Assembly: GCA_003605055.1 (NCBI GenBank)
Contig: QZKP01000020.1
Coordinates: 62,001-126,000, forward strand
Length of the DNA stretch: 64,000 bases
Direction of reading: 5' to 3'
Origin: Desulfarculus sp.
GTDB taxonomy: Bacteria; Desulfobacterota; Desulfarculia; Desulfarculales; Desulfarculaceae
Below, piece after piece: positions 40,015 through 55,829 of this stretch; positions within the stretch are counted from its first letter, which is position 1, and each line of letters opens with the position of its first letter. A model generated the notes under the pieces. That model had not been told where the DNA came from and ran no database searches. It saw only the letters and a list, made by a program, of their open reading frames with translations. The position numbers were made by a program, and so were the translations under genes.

Positions 40015-41246
40015 GACTGCTTCGCCTCCAGATAGCCGATGGTCTCCTGGGCCGCCCGTCCGGCGTGGGCCACTACCTCGGCCACGTCCATGGGCCGCGC
40101 CGCGGCCCCGGCCAGGAACACGCCGGCGGCGTCCCCGGCGGCCAGGAAGCCGTGGGCGTCCAGGCCCAGGCCGGCCAGCCCGGCCAGGGCCTGGTTGTCC
40201 GGGTTGGGGCTCAGGCCCACGCTGAGCACCACCAGGTCAAAGGGCTCCGCCTCCGGAGCCAGGCCGGCCCGGCGCTGGTACTCCACCAGCACCCGGCCGT
40301 CCTTGCCGGCGTAAACGTCGTAGGGCATGGAGCGCACCAGGCGCAGCTCGCCGGCCGCCGCCTGCAGGAAGTCGTCAATGGCGTGGCCGAAGCTCTGCAG
40401 GTCCATGTAGAACACGCTCACCTCCACGCCGAAGCGGGCCTGGAGCGCGCGCCCCAGGCGCAATGCGTAGCCGCAGCAGACCCGGGAGCAGTAGTTGTTG
40501 CCGGCCACCTCGCGGGAGCCCACGCACTGGATGAAGGCCACCTTCTTTGGCTCCCGCCCGTCGCTGGGCCGGCGCAGGCCGCCCTCTGCGCGCAGCACGG
40601 CCTCCAGCTCCAGGGCGGTGATTACCTCCGGCACCCGGCCGTAGCCCAGGCGCTCCTTGGCCCGCGGGTCGTAGGGGGCGAAGCCGGTGGCCAGCACCAC
40701 CGCCTGCACCGACAGGCGCTCCTGGCTGGGCTGGCGGGTGAAGTCAATGGCCTCCTCCGGACAGGCGTCGCGGCAGAGGGTGGACTGGCGGTCCGTGAAG
40801 TACAGGCAGGCCGCGGGGTCTATGGCCAGCAGCGGCGCCTCGGCGGCCAACAGCGGCCGGCGGATGGCCCCCTCGGCCAGGGCCGGGCAGGCCGCCAGGC
40901 ACAGGCCGCAGCCCGTGCAGCGCCCGGGGTCCAGGTAGGCCGGCCGCAGACTGAGCACCACCTCGAAGTCGCCGTTAGTGCGGTTGAGCCCCTGCACCGT
41001 GGCCCGGCGGTGGATGCTGACCCGGGGCTCGGCCAGCACCGCGGCCAGGCGGGGCTCGGCCAGGCAGGAGTTGCACTTCTGGCAGGCGTCCAGGGCCTTG
41101 CAGGCCAACTGGGCCGCGCGCCCGCCGATGAAGTCGTCCCGCTCCACCAGGTGCACCGCCACCCCCTGGGCGGCCAGCTCCAGGGCCGCGCTGGCCCCGG
41201 CGATGCCGCCGCCGATGACCAGGACTTGTTTATCTTGCAAAGCCAC
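40011..41246 (-). CDS. QmoA-like HdrA flavoprotein
   Basis: The 411-residue protein is a single HdrA module: VLVIGGGIAGASAALELAAQGVAVHLVE at the N-terminus, then ACKALDACQKCNSC in place of the usual HdrA cluster site, CTGCGLCLAACP near 109, a Cys-rich loop STLCRDACPEEAI near 155, the HdrA signature KKVAFIQCVGSREVAGNNYCSRVCCGYALRLG, and a FAD-closing motif LVVLSVGLSPNPDNQ. Length and motifs fit QmoA. It is encoded 24 bases after metF and overlaps the QmoB-like gene by four bases. In sulfate reducers Qmo passes electrons between quinone and APS reductase. Here its location suggests coupling to the MetFV-Hdr complex. Confidence 0.88.
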   Translation of the reverse strand: MALQDKQVLVIGGGIAGASAALELAAQGVAVHLVERDDFIGGRAAQLACKALDACQKCNSCLAEPRLAAVLAEPRVSIHRRATVQGLNRTNGDFEVVLSLRPAYLDPGRCTGCGLCLAACPALAEGAIRRPLLAAEAPLLAIDPAACLYFTDRQSTLCRDACPEEAIDFTRQPSQERLSVQAVVLATGFAPYDPRAKERLGYGRVPEVITALELEAVLRAEGGLRRPSDGREPKKVAFIQCVGSREVAGNNYCSRVCCGYALRLGRALQARFGVEVSVFYMDLQSFGHAIDDFLQAAAGELRLVRSMPYDVYAGKDGRVLVEYQRRAGLAPEAEPFDLVVLSVGLSPNPDNQALAGLAGLGLDAHGFLAAGDAAGVFLAGAAARPMDVAEVVAHAGRAAQETIGYLEAKQS

Positions 41247-41270
41247 GGCGGGCTCCCTTCCGGTTGAGTC

Positions 41271-42044
41271 CTACAGTTGCCCCACCAGATCGGGCAGACG
41301 CTGGGGCTGCTCGGGCCAGGCCAGATGCACCCCGGCGGCCAGGCCCGCGGCCTTGACCTCCCGGGCCAGGGACAGGACCTCGGCAGGTTCGGCGCCGGCG
41401 GCCACCTCCACCCCGGCGATGAGCTTGACCGGCAGCTCGCCGGCCGCGGCCGCGAACTCCTTGAGCCCCGCCAGGCCGCGCAGGGGCTTTGTGATCAAAA
41501 AGCCTGCGCCGGCGGCCAGCTTCTTCTTGAGCTTCATCACCTGCGGCCCCAGGGGCCGGGCCTCGGGGGCCAGGCTGGCGCCCAGGAAAAAGGGCGTGGG
41601 CCCGGCCAGCTCGCCGGCCGGGTCGCGGCCCTGGGCCATCTGGGCGGCCAGCTGCAACAACTGCACCGAGTCCAGATCGTAGACCGGCTTGGTCCCGGGC
41701 TGGTCGCCCAGGCTCACGAAGTCGCCGCTGACCAGCAGGAGGTTCTCTACCCCGGCGGCGGCCGCGGCCAGCAGGTCGCTGATCAGGGCCAGGCGGTTGC
41801 GGTCCCGGCAGGTGAGGGTCATGATCACCTCGGCCCCGGAGTGCTTGACCAGGGCCTGGCCGGCCAGGAGGGGGCTGAGGCGGGCGCGGGCCCCGCGGTT
41901 GTCGCTGACCACCACCGCGTCCACCCGGCCCGCCAGTTGGCCGGCCAGCTCGGTCAGGGGGCCCAGCTCCGGACCCCGGGGCGGGTCCAGCTCCACGGTG
42001 AGCAGGAAATCCTTGGCGGCCAGGGCCTCCTTGAACTTACTCAT
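41271..42044 (-). CDS. metF: Methylenetetrahydrofolate reductase (MetF), short form
   Basis: The 257-residue protein has the MetF barrel: FLLTVELDPPRGPEL, VDAVVVSDNRGAR, IMTLTCRDRNRLAL, NLLLVSGDFVSLGDQPGTKPVYDLDSVQLL and KKKLAAGAGFLITKPL. It reduces methylene-THF to methyl-THF. It is about 40 residues shorter than typical MetF, with a reduced C-terminal end. The FAD site must be checked because some MetF of the MetFV type use FMN. Its ATG at 42044 has GGAGG upstream and overlaps the metV end by eight bases. Together with metV, mvhD and hdrABC it matches the acetogen MetFV-HdrABC-MvhD complex. Confidence 0.88.
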   Translation of the reverse strand: MSKFKEALAAKDFLLTVELDPPRGPELGPLTELAGQLAGRVDAVVVSDNRGARARLSPLLAGQALVKHSGAEVIMTLTCRDRNRLALISDLLAAAAAGVENLLLVSGDFVSLGDQPGTKPVYDLDSVQLLQLAAQMAQGRDPAGELAGPTPFFLGASLAPEARPLGPQVMKLKKKLAAGAGFLITKPLRGLAGLKEFAAAAGELPVKLIAGVEVAAGAEPAEVLSLAREVKAAGLAAGVHLAWPEQPQRLPDLVGQL

Positions 42045-42714
42045 GGGCGCTGTACCTCCGTTCGTAGGCCGGGTGCACCTGGCGGCCGGGCAGGCTGGCC
42101 TGATGGTTGCGGGCGGTGATGATGGGCTCCAGGTTGGCCAGGCGGCCGGTGTTCTCCAGGCGCTGGTAGATGAGCGTCCAGGCGCAGTCGCGCTCCCGGT
42201 CGGTCTCGCACTTGCCGTCCTCGGCTCCGCCGCAGGGGCCGTTGAGCATGCCCTTGGGGCACAGGGCGATGGGGCAGACACCGCCGGTGACGCTGAGCAG
42301 GCAGTCCCGGCAGGAGCGGCAGCGCTCGCCCCAGACCCCCACGTCGTTGTTGATGCCGATGAAGGTGGTGTTCACCCCGGCCAGCACCGGGGTGTCCGGA
42401 TAGCGCTCGGCCAGGAACTGGATGCCCGCCCCGCAGGCCAGGGAGAGCACCGCGTCGTGCTCGGCCACCTGGGCGGCCAGCTCGTCCAGAAACTCGCGGT
42501 CGCACTGGCGCTCTACGCAGGCCACGCCGAAGGCCTGCTCCCGCTCGCCTAGCTGGGCGGCGATGTCCAGTTGGGCGGCCAGGATGCCGGCCTCCTTCTC
42601 GCCGCCGGTAAGGCAGACCGCCACGCAGGTGCCGCAGCCGGCCACCAGCACCCGCCGGTAGCCGGCCGCGGCCTCGGCAATCTCGGCGAAGGGCTTTCTC
42701 TGGGCTACTATCAT
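42037..42714 (-). CDS. metV: MetV, zinc/Fe-S partner of methylene-THF reductase
   Basis: The 225-residue protein is the methylene-THF reductase C-terminal-type domain known as MetV. The N-terminal half has VAGCGTCVAVCLTGGEKEAG and GVACVERQC. The C-terminal half has GERCRSCRDCLLSVTGGVCPIALCPKGMLNGPCGG, a Cys-rich region expected to hold zinc and Fe-S clusters. MetV links MetF to Hdr electron carriers in acetogens. Its ATG at 42714 overlaps the mvhD stop (ATGA). The arrangement mvhD-metV-metF is as in Moorella-type loci. Confidence 0.9.
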   Translation of the reverse strand: MIVAQRKPFAEIAEAAAGYRRVLVAGCGTCVAVCLTGGEKEAGILAAQLDIAAQLGEREQAFGVACVERQCDREFLDELAAQVAEHDAVLSLACGAGIQFLAERYPDTPVLAGVNTTFIGINNDVGVWGERCRSCRDCLLSVTGGVCPIALCPKGMLNGPCGGAEDGKCETDRERDCAWTLIYQRLENTGRLANLEPIITARNHQASLPGRQVHPAYERRYSAHE

Positions 42715-43172
42715 GCTCTGTGCTCCTCTACTATCTGCGCGGCCGCAGGCCGCGGCCGGCTGCGTCCCAGGGGGTTGGGGCCCAGCTCCAGGGCCCGGCG
42801 GGTCATGGTCAGCACCGCCTGAGCCCACTTGGGGGCGTCCGAGGCCCCGATGTGGAACATCTCCAGGCGCCCGCCGCCCAGGCCGGCCTCATCAAGCAAG
42901 GTCTTGGCATGGGCCACCCGCTCCTTGGCCCGCAGGTTGCCCTCCAGGAAGTGGCAGTCGCCGATCTCGCAGCCGCTTACCATCACCGCGTCGGCGCCGG
43001 CCTTGAATATCTCCAAGAGGTAGATCACGTCCACCTTGCCGGTGCACAACAGCTTCACCACCCGCACGTTGGGCGGGTACTGCAGGCGCATGGACCCGGC
43101 CATGTCCGCGGCGGTGTAGGTGCAGTAGGTGCAGATCAGGGCCGCTATCTTGGGTTCGTACTTCTCGCCCAT
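42711..43172 (-). CDS. mvhD: MvhD-type hydrogenase iron-sulfur subunit
   Basis: The 153-residue protein has the MvhD core: IAALICTYCTYTAADMAGSM near residue 10, VVKLLCTGKVDVIYLLEIFKAGADAVMVSGCEIGDCHF and NLRAKERVAHAKTLLDE. It carries the [2Fe-2S]-binding cysteines that pass electrons between HdrA and an external donor. It starts 26 bases after hdrA, with GGGGAGATGAC upstream of the ATG, and overlaps metV by four bases. In MetFV-HdrABC-MvhD complexes this subunit joins the two halves. Confidence 0.92.
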   Translation of the reverse strand: MGEKYEPKIAALICTYCTYTAADMAGSMRLQYPPNVRVVKLLCTGKVDVIYLLEIFKAGADAVMVSGCEIGDCHFLEGNLRAKERVAHAKTLLDEAGLGGGRLEMFHIGASDAPKWAQAVLTMTRRALELGPNPLGRSRPRPAAAQIVEEHRA

Positions 43173-43198
43173 GTCATCTCCCCGCCCAGGGGCCGGCC

Positions 43199-47628
<4,430 letters not shown>

Positions 47629-47632
<4 letters not shown>

Positions 47633-48540
47633 AGCCGCTCCCAAACCTGGCGGGGCAGGTCGGTACGTTCCAGCAGGGCCCGGGGGCTCACCAGGTGGCG
47701 CCCCAGCCACTTGGGCGCCTGGGGAACCTCCATGGCCAGGCCCATCAGCTCGGTGAAGCAGAACACCGGCAGATACACCTCCCGCCCCATCTCCTTGGCG
47801 ATCTGCTGCTGATACATGTCCAGATTGGCCTGGCACATCTGGCAGCCGGTGACGATGCAGTTGGCGCCCTGCGCGAGCGCCCGCTCGTAGAGCCGCGCCA
47901 CCAGGGTATAGACCAGGTCCGGGCGGGCCACGGAGTGGGAGGCCCCGCAGCAGTCGGTCTTGAAGGGCCAGTCCAGCACCTCGGCCCCCAGGGCGGCCAG
48001 CAGGCGGTCCAGGCCCTGGGGGTTCTCGTAGTCGGCCTTGCCGGTGATCTTGGGCGGGCGCTGGCCCTGGCACCCGTAGTAGCAGACCACCTTGAGGCCG
48101 GCCAGGCCCTGCGTGGCCTGGCTCTCGGCCAGGGCGATCATGGCCGGCTGGGTGAGAAAATCGTTGAGCTCCTTGACCTGCACCGCGGCGTAGTCCCGGC
48201 CCATCCGCCCGATGGCCTCGATGACCAGCGAGCCGCCCTCCATCAGCTCGTGGCGGGCGCTGGCCAGGCGGTTGAAGCACAGGGCGCAGGGCACCACCAG
48301 GGGCGAGGGCCCCTCCATGGCCAGGGCCAGGTTGCGCGCGGCCAGGTTGATGGTGGCCCGGTGGTCCAGGCTGTGGGCTGCGGTGGCCCCGCAGCAGTTC
48401 CAGTCCTTCAGCTCCACCAGCTCAATGTCCAGCCGCCCGCAGACTCCGGCGATGCTCTCGGCGTAGTCCCGGGCGGTGGCCTCCAGGGAGCAGCCGGGGT
48501 AGTAGCTGACCCTTTGGGCGGGCTCGTGCTTTGCTTTCAC
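47629..48540 (-). CDS. hdrB: HdrB-type subunit with two CCG domains
   Basis: The 303-residue protein has both cysteine-rich CCG domains of heterodisulfide reductase subunit B: VSYYPGCSLEATARDYAES with DWNCCGATAAHSLDHR and VVPCALCFNRL, then VCYYGCQGQRPP with TDCCGASHSV and NCIVTGCQMCQANLD. These bind the noncubane [4Fe-4S] clusters. Whether it reduces a disulfide or serves as an electron relay to MetFV cannot be told. In the acetogen complex HdrB is a relay. The start is the GTG at 48540, which overlaps the hdrC stop as GTGA. Confidence 0.92.
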
Positions 48541-49157
48541 TTGAACAGCTCCTTGAGCCAGGCCCGGTCCTTGATGCGCGCCGGCAGCAGCTTCAGGCGG
48601 CCCTTCCTGAACATGATCAGGCCCAGCTTGGCGTTGGCCAGGGCCTCGGGGCCGAAGGCGCCGCCGGTCTTGAGCAGATAGCCGGCCATCAGCTCGCCCT
48701 CGAAGACCCGGCCCCGCTTGGCCACCCCCTTGAGGAACAGTTGGTGGAACAAGAGGGTGCGCTCCTCCTCCACCGCCTGGCCGCGCCGGGCCATCGTCTC
48801 CTTGAGGAAGTCCATGAGCCGGGGCAGGTCCACCTGGTTGGGGCAGCGGGTCAGGCAGGTCTGGCAGGAGGCGCACAGCCAGATGGTGCGGCAGCCCTCC
48901 AGCCGCTGCATCTGCCCCAGTTGCAGGTAGCGCACCACTTGGTAGGGGTGCAGGTCCATGGCAAAGGTCAGGGGGCAGCCGTTGGAGCACTTCTTACAGC
49001 CGAAGCAGGCCCCGGCCTTGACCCCGCTGGCGGCCTCCACCTGGGCCAGCCAGCGGCCGCTGGGGCGGATGACCTCCTCCGGGGGCGGGGGCGGGGGCGC
49101 GGCCGCGGCCTGAACGCGGGCGGTCTCGGGGGCCGCGCCGCCGGTCGTGTGGGACAT
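48537..49157 (-). CDS. hdrC: HdrC-type iron-sulfur subunit
   Basis: The 206-residue protein begins with a Pro/Ala-rich linker (residues 1-30, with a run of seven prolines near PPPPPP), then has two [4Fe-4S] motifs, ACFGCKKCSNGCPLTF and LCASCQTCLTRCPNQV, and a C-terminal helical half. The motifs match HdrC. The proline-rich leader is unusual and could tether a partner. It follows the receiver-domain gene by 16 bases and overlaps hdrB by four bases. Confidence 0.92.
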   Translation of the reverse strand: MSHTTGGAAPETARVQAAAAPPPPPPEEVIRPSGRWLAQVEAASGVKAGACFGCKKCSNGCPLTFAMDLHPYQVVRYLQLGQMQRLEGCRTIWLCASCQTCLTRCPNQVDLPRLMDFLKETMARRGQAVEEERTLLFHQLFLKGVAKRGRVFEGELMAGYLLKTGGAFGPEALANAKLGLIMFRKGRLKLLPARIKDRAWLKELFK

Positions 49158-49173
49158 GATATCCTCCGCGGCG

Positions 49174-49566
49174 CTAGCCGATGATGCGCTTGACCTCGGT
49201 CAACAGCTCCTCGGGCTCGGGGGGCTTTTCAATGTAGCCCTCGGGCTGGGGCACCTGCTGGTTCTTGAACTTGTCCAGCACCTTCTGCGAGTGCAGGAAG
49301 GTCTTGCGGGCCAGGCCGCTGATGACCAGCACCGGCACGCCCGCGTGCGCCGGATCGGTCTTGATGCTGCGGTACATCTTGATGCCGCTCTCCTTGGGCA
49401 TCATCACGTCCAGGGTCACCAGGTCCGGCTTCTTCTCCAGGAACTTGGCCCAGCCCTGCTCGCCGTTCTCGGCTACCACGGCCTTGTAGCCGTTGGAATC
49501 CAGCAGGGTGGAGATGAAGGTGCGAACGTCCATCTCATCGTCCACCACCAACACTCTCTTGGTCAT
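49174..49566 (-). CDS. Single-domain response regulator receiver protein
   Basis: The 130-residue REC domain begins KRVLVVDDEMDVRTFISTLL, with the phospho-acceptor Asp in LVTLDVMMPKESGIK, a Thr/Ser position in VPVLVISGLARK, and Lys in EGYIEKPPEPEELL. There is no output domain, so it may act through protein contact or as a phosphate sink for the kinases encoded upstream. It is placed directly before hdrC inside the operon, which is not usual for metabolic complexes. Confidence 0.9.
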   Translation of the reverse strand: MTKRVLVVDDEMDVRTFISTLLDSNGYKAVVAENGEQGWAKFLEKKPDLVTLDVMMPKESGIKMYRSIKTDPAHAGVPVLVISGLARKTFLHSQKVLDKFKNQQVPQPEGYIEKPPEPEELLTEVKRIIG

Positions 49567-49584
49567 GACTGTCTCCTCCCTGAT

Positions 49585-50058
49585 TTAGAGGGTGTAGGTT
49601 TTTTCCGGGTTGCGGATGGCCATCACGTGGCAGGGACAGCGGCGGCTGACCTGCTCCACGGTGCTGCCGTAGTGGGTGTCCTCCTGGCCCGAGGCCCCCA
49701 CGGCGCCCATCACCACCAAATCAATGTCGTTCTCGCGCACGTAGCGCAGTATCTCCACGAAGGGCGTGCCGGTCATCACCTGCCAGCTCACGTCCTTGAG
49801 GCCCTCGAGCTTGCCGGCGTAGCGGGCCTTGAGCTCGGCCAGGAGCTTGGCAATCAGCTCCGGGGTCACGTCGGTGAACTCGCCGGCCGGCGCCCCCTCG
49901 TCGGTCTCGGTGGGCATGTAGCGCAGGGTGGAGTGGGGGCAGTGCAGCACGTGCAGGCGGGCCCCGTGGCGCTTGGCCAGGTCCACCGCGTGATACAGGG
50001 CGATCTCCGCGTCCTCCGAGAAATCCGTGCAGTACAGGATGTTCTTGTAGGTAATCAT
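49585..50058 (-). CDS. Universal stress protein (UspA family) inside the Hdr operon
   Basis: The 157-residue Usp has the start YKNILYCTDFSEDAEIALYHA and the nucleotide motif region GAVGASGQEDTHYGSTVEQVSRR, close to the ATP-binding pattern, then PCHVMAIRNPEK. It ends 18 bases before the receiver gene. Its presence suggests that operon expression responds to energy or redox stress. AGGGAGGTGCTCG precedes the ATG. Confidence 0.9.
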   Translation of the reverse strand: MITYKNILYCTDFSEDAEIALYHAVDLAKRHGARLHVLHCPHSTLRYMPTETDEGAPAGEFTDVTPELIAKLLAELKARYAGKLEGLKDVSWQVMTGTPFVEILRYVRENDIDLVVMGAVGASGQEDTHYGSTVEQVSRRCPCHVMAIRNPEKTYTL

Positions 50059-50119
50059 CGAGCACCTCCCTTTTTAGACCCGCCGTCCGGCCCGCGGCCG
50101 TGGCGGCCGGCCGTAATCT

Positions 50120-51276
50120 TTAAGTCGCCGCCGCGGCCCCGGCCGGCCGGGCCGGCAGGACCAGGCGGAACACGGCCCCCTGCCCCGGATGGTTGTCGTA
50201 CTCCACCCGGCCGCCGTGCTCCTGGGCGCTCTTGGCGCAGACCATCAGCCCCAGGCCGGTGCCGGCCGCGCCCTTGCTGCTGTAGAAGCCCTCGAAGATG
50301 TGCGCCAGGGCCTCGGGCTCCAAGCCGGGGCCGTTGTCGGCCACCTGCAGGCAGACCTCGCCGCCCCGGCTGCTGACGCTCAGCTCCACCCGCCCTTTGC
50401 TGACCGTGGCCGCCGCGTCCAGGCCGTTGCTGATCAGGTTCAACAGGGCGTCCAGGATCATTTTCTGGTCCAGCTCCGCGTTGATCTCCGGCGGCACGGC
50501 CCCCAGCACCAACTCCACCCCCCGGTCCCGGGCCTGGGGCTGCATGCAGGCCACGGCCTCGGCGGCCAGTTCGCACAGGGCGCAGGCGGCCCGCTCCGGG
50601 GTGCGCGGCTTGGATATGGTCAGCAGGTCGCCCACCAGCTCCTGCACCCGGCCCACGTTGCGCTGGAGCATCTCCAGGCCGCCGGCCACCAGATCGCGCC
50701 GGTCCTTGGCCAGGCCTTCGGACACCAGGTAGGTGCCGCCCTTGAGGCCGGCCAGCATGTTCTTGATGGAGTGCACCAGGGCGCTGACGGTCTGGCCCAC
50801 CGCGGCCAGGCGCTCGCTGGCCAGCACCTTGGCCGTGGCCTCGGCCACCTTTTTCTCCAAATCCTGGGTGTAGGCCCTCAGCTCGGCCTTGAGGGCCAGG
50901 CGCTCGGCGGCCCGGGCCAGGGCCACGGCCAGGGCCTGGTCGTTGATGGGCTTGGTCACGAAATCGCTGGCCTCTAGCTGCAGGGAGCGGATGGCCAGGT
51001 CCAGGTCGCCGTGACCGGTGATGACGATCACCTCGGTGGCCGGGTCGTGCTCCTTGATGCGCCGGAGCACCTCCATTCCGTCCATGCCGGGCATCTTGAT
51101 GTCGGTGAGCACGATGTCCGGCCGCTCTCGGGCGAACACCTTCAGCCCCTCGGCCCCGCTGCCGGCGGTATGCACCTGGTAGCCGTCGGCGGCCAGGGAC
51201 AGGGACATCATACGGCGGATGCCCGGCTCGTCGTCTATGACCAGCAGGCGGTTGAAGCGCTGGGTGGCGGCGGTAT

Positions 51277-51280
<4 letters not shown>
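50120..51280 (-). CDS. Response-regulator/histidine-kinase hybrid
   Basis: The 386-residue protein has an N-terminal receiver domain (LLVIDDEPGIRRMMSLSLAADG, phospho-Asp in DIVLTDIKMPGMDGME, Lys in SDFVTKPINDQAL). A coiled-coil linker with KKVAEATAKVLASERLAAVGQ follows, then a kinase core with His in VSALVHSIKNMLAGLKGG and an ATPase domain (ILDALLNLISNGLDAA, VADNGPGLEPE, AGTGLGLMVCAKS). It would receive phosphate at the Asp and then phosphorylate a partner, forming a relay with the sensor kinase upstream. The ATG at 51280 overlaps the sensor-kinase stop by four bases. Confidence 0.9.
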
Positions 51281-53574
<2,294 letters not shown>

Positions 53575-53607
53575 CGGCTCGCCTGATCGGGTTTGCCATG
53601 ATAAATA

Positions 53608-53623
53608 GGCATAACCTGTGCCA
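53608..53623 (-). promoter_or_regulatory. Sigma-54 (-24/-12) promoter of the kinase-Hdr-MetFV operon
   Basis: The minus strand reads TGGCACA-GGTT-ATGCC (53623-53608). The GG and GC dinucleotides are 12 bases apart as required, and the -24 half is a perfect TGGCAC. Transcription would begin near 53598, 24 bases before the kinase ATG. Confidence 0.8.
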
Positions 53624-53695
53624 AGCCGCGCAAAATGAGATTTATTATAATTATTAATTAGTTGTCAAAAACGTTATATTTTGAAAACATCGCTG

Positions 53696-53810
53696 TGTTG
53701 CAGAATAATGCAACTATTAAGCACTTAATAATCAACCCAAGTTGTCTAATTATATATTATTATAAATCTTTTTGTGTTGCGCTCAATGCAACAGCAGTGT
53801 TGCAGCAACA
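53696..53810. promoter_or_regulatory. Three TGTTGC/GCAACA dyads, likely activator sites
   Basis: TGTTGC-N8-GCAACT lies at 53696-53715, TGTTGC-N7-GCAACA at 53775-53793 and TGTTGC-A-GCAACA at 53798-53810. The last two are centred about 20 bases apart (two helical turns). They lie about 100-210 bases upstream of the -24/-12 promoter, in an AT-rich gap just after the activator gene's stop. This is a classic upstream activating arrangement for a sigma-54 enhancer-binding protein, probably the adjacent one. Confidence 0.65.
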
Positions 53811-53818
53811 GCAACGGC

Positions 53819-55153
<1,335 letters not shown>

Positions 55154-55227
55154 GATCTAAAGCTCCGCGCAAGAAAAGGCGCCTGGGAGGTGTGATGTTT
55201 AACGTTCAGTAAAAACTATGCTTTTTT

Positions 55228-55255
55228 ATTATCGCGCCCTGCCGCCCCCTGTCAA
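55228..55255 (-). promoter_or_regulatory. Sigma-70 promoter of the first enhancer-binding protein
   Basis: On the minus strand a perfect TTGACA (55255-55250) and GATAAT (55233-55228) are spaced by 16 bases. The predicted start lies about 70 bases before the coding ATG. The rest of the gap to 55432 shows no further gene. Confidence 0.7.
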
Positions 55256-55432
55256 GGCCCGCGCCTGGCCTCGGGCGGTGATTCCTGGATGGCTCCGGGT
55301 AATTATCTCCAGGGGATGATTGAGCAATCGCCTAAAAACCTTGCCAGGGGGCCGGAGTAATTATAGTATTGCCTGACCAACATTCTGCCACCGCCCGGCC
55401 GCCCGGCTTCCTGCGCGGATCAAGGAGGTTTC

Positions 55433-55702
55433 GTGGAACCAGACCGCACCTGCAAGCGCTGCTCCGTGAGCCGGGTCAACGCCCTGGGCAAGGCCTATGA
55501 CCAGGCCCACGACCAGGGCGACCAAGTGACCCTGGGCCGCCTGAAGGAGTTGGCCGCGCTGGTGGCCGGGCGGGGCTTCTCCGGGGCCCGGGGCCTGTTG
55601 ACCCCGGGGCTGTCGGACAAGGACCTGCGCGCCCTGTGCTGGAATGTATCCTCCTTCCTGCAGGACGGGGAGGCCAGCCGCATCCTGGGGCTGAAGCTTT
55701 AG
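55433..55702 (+). CDS. Small hypothetical protein with an N-terminal CxxC
   Basis: The 89-residue protein starts at a GTG (55433) with AAGGAGG 5-6 bases upstream. It reads EPDRTCKRCSVSRVNALGKA, then a helical segment (VTLGRLKELAALVAG) and a Trp/Cys-containing end (LRALCWNVSSFLQDG). The CKRC pair could bind zinc or a cluster. I recognise no family. It is divergent from the first activator gene and followed by a terminator, so it is its own unit. Confidence 0.65.
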   Translation: MEPDRTCKRCSVSRVNALGKAYDQAHDQGDQVTLGRLKELAALVAGRGFSGARGLLTPGLSDKDLRALCWNVSSFLQDGEASRILGLKL

Positions 55703-55728
55703 GCCGATTGCTCCCGGGCCGAGGACAG

Positions 55729-55756
55729 GGCGCCGGCAAGACGGCGCCGGTTTTTT
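55729..55756 (+). terminator. Rho-independent terminator after the small CxxC gene
   Basis: GGCGCCG (55729-55735) and CGGCGCC (55742-55748) form a 7-bp stem with a six-base loop, followed by GG and six T residues (55751-55756). Confidence 0.75.
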
Positions 55757-55829
55757 GGCCTTGCGCAATTTCCTTATTTTGCTACATTAATTAGGTGATC
55801 CCTTCCTTGCGGGAGCAGACAAGCCGTCC

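Noticed and set aside
47633-48280. N-terminal extension of hdrA by 216 codons
   Set aside because: The extension overlaps hdrB in another frame and has no family similarity. The ATG at 47632 in the ATGA overlap is the real start.
53725-53745. IHF site between the dyads and the sigma-54 promoter (AATCAA with TTG)
   Set aside because: The spacing between the two conserved parts is six bases rather than four, so it does not match the consensus.
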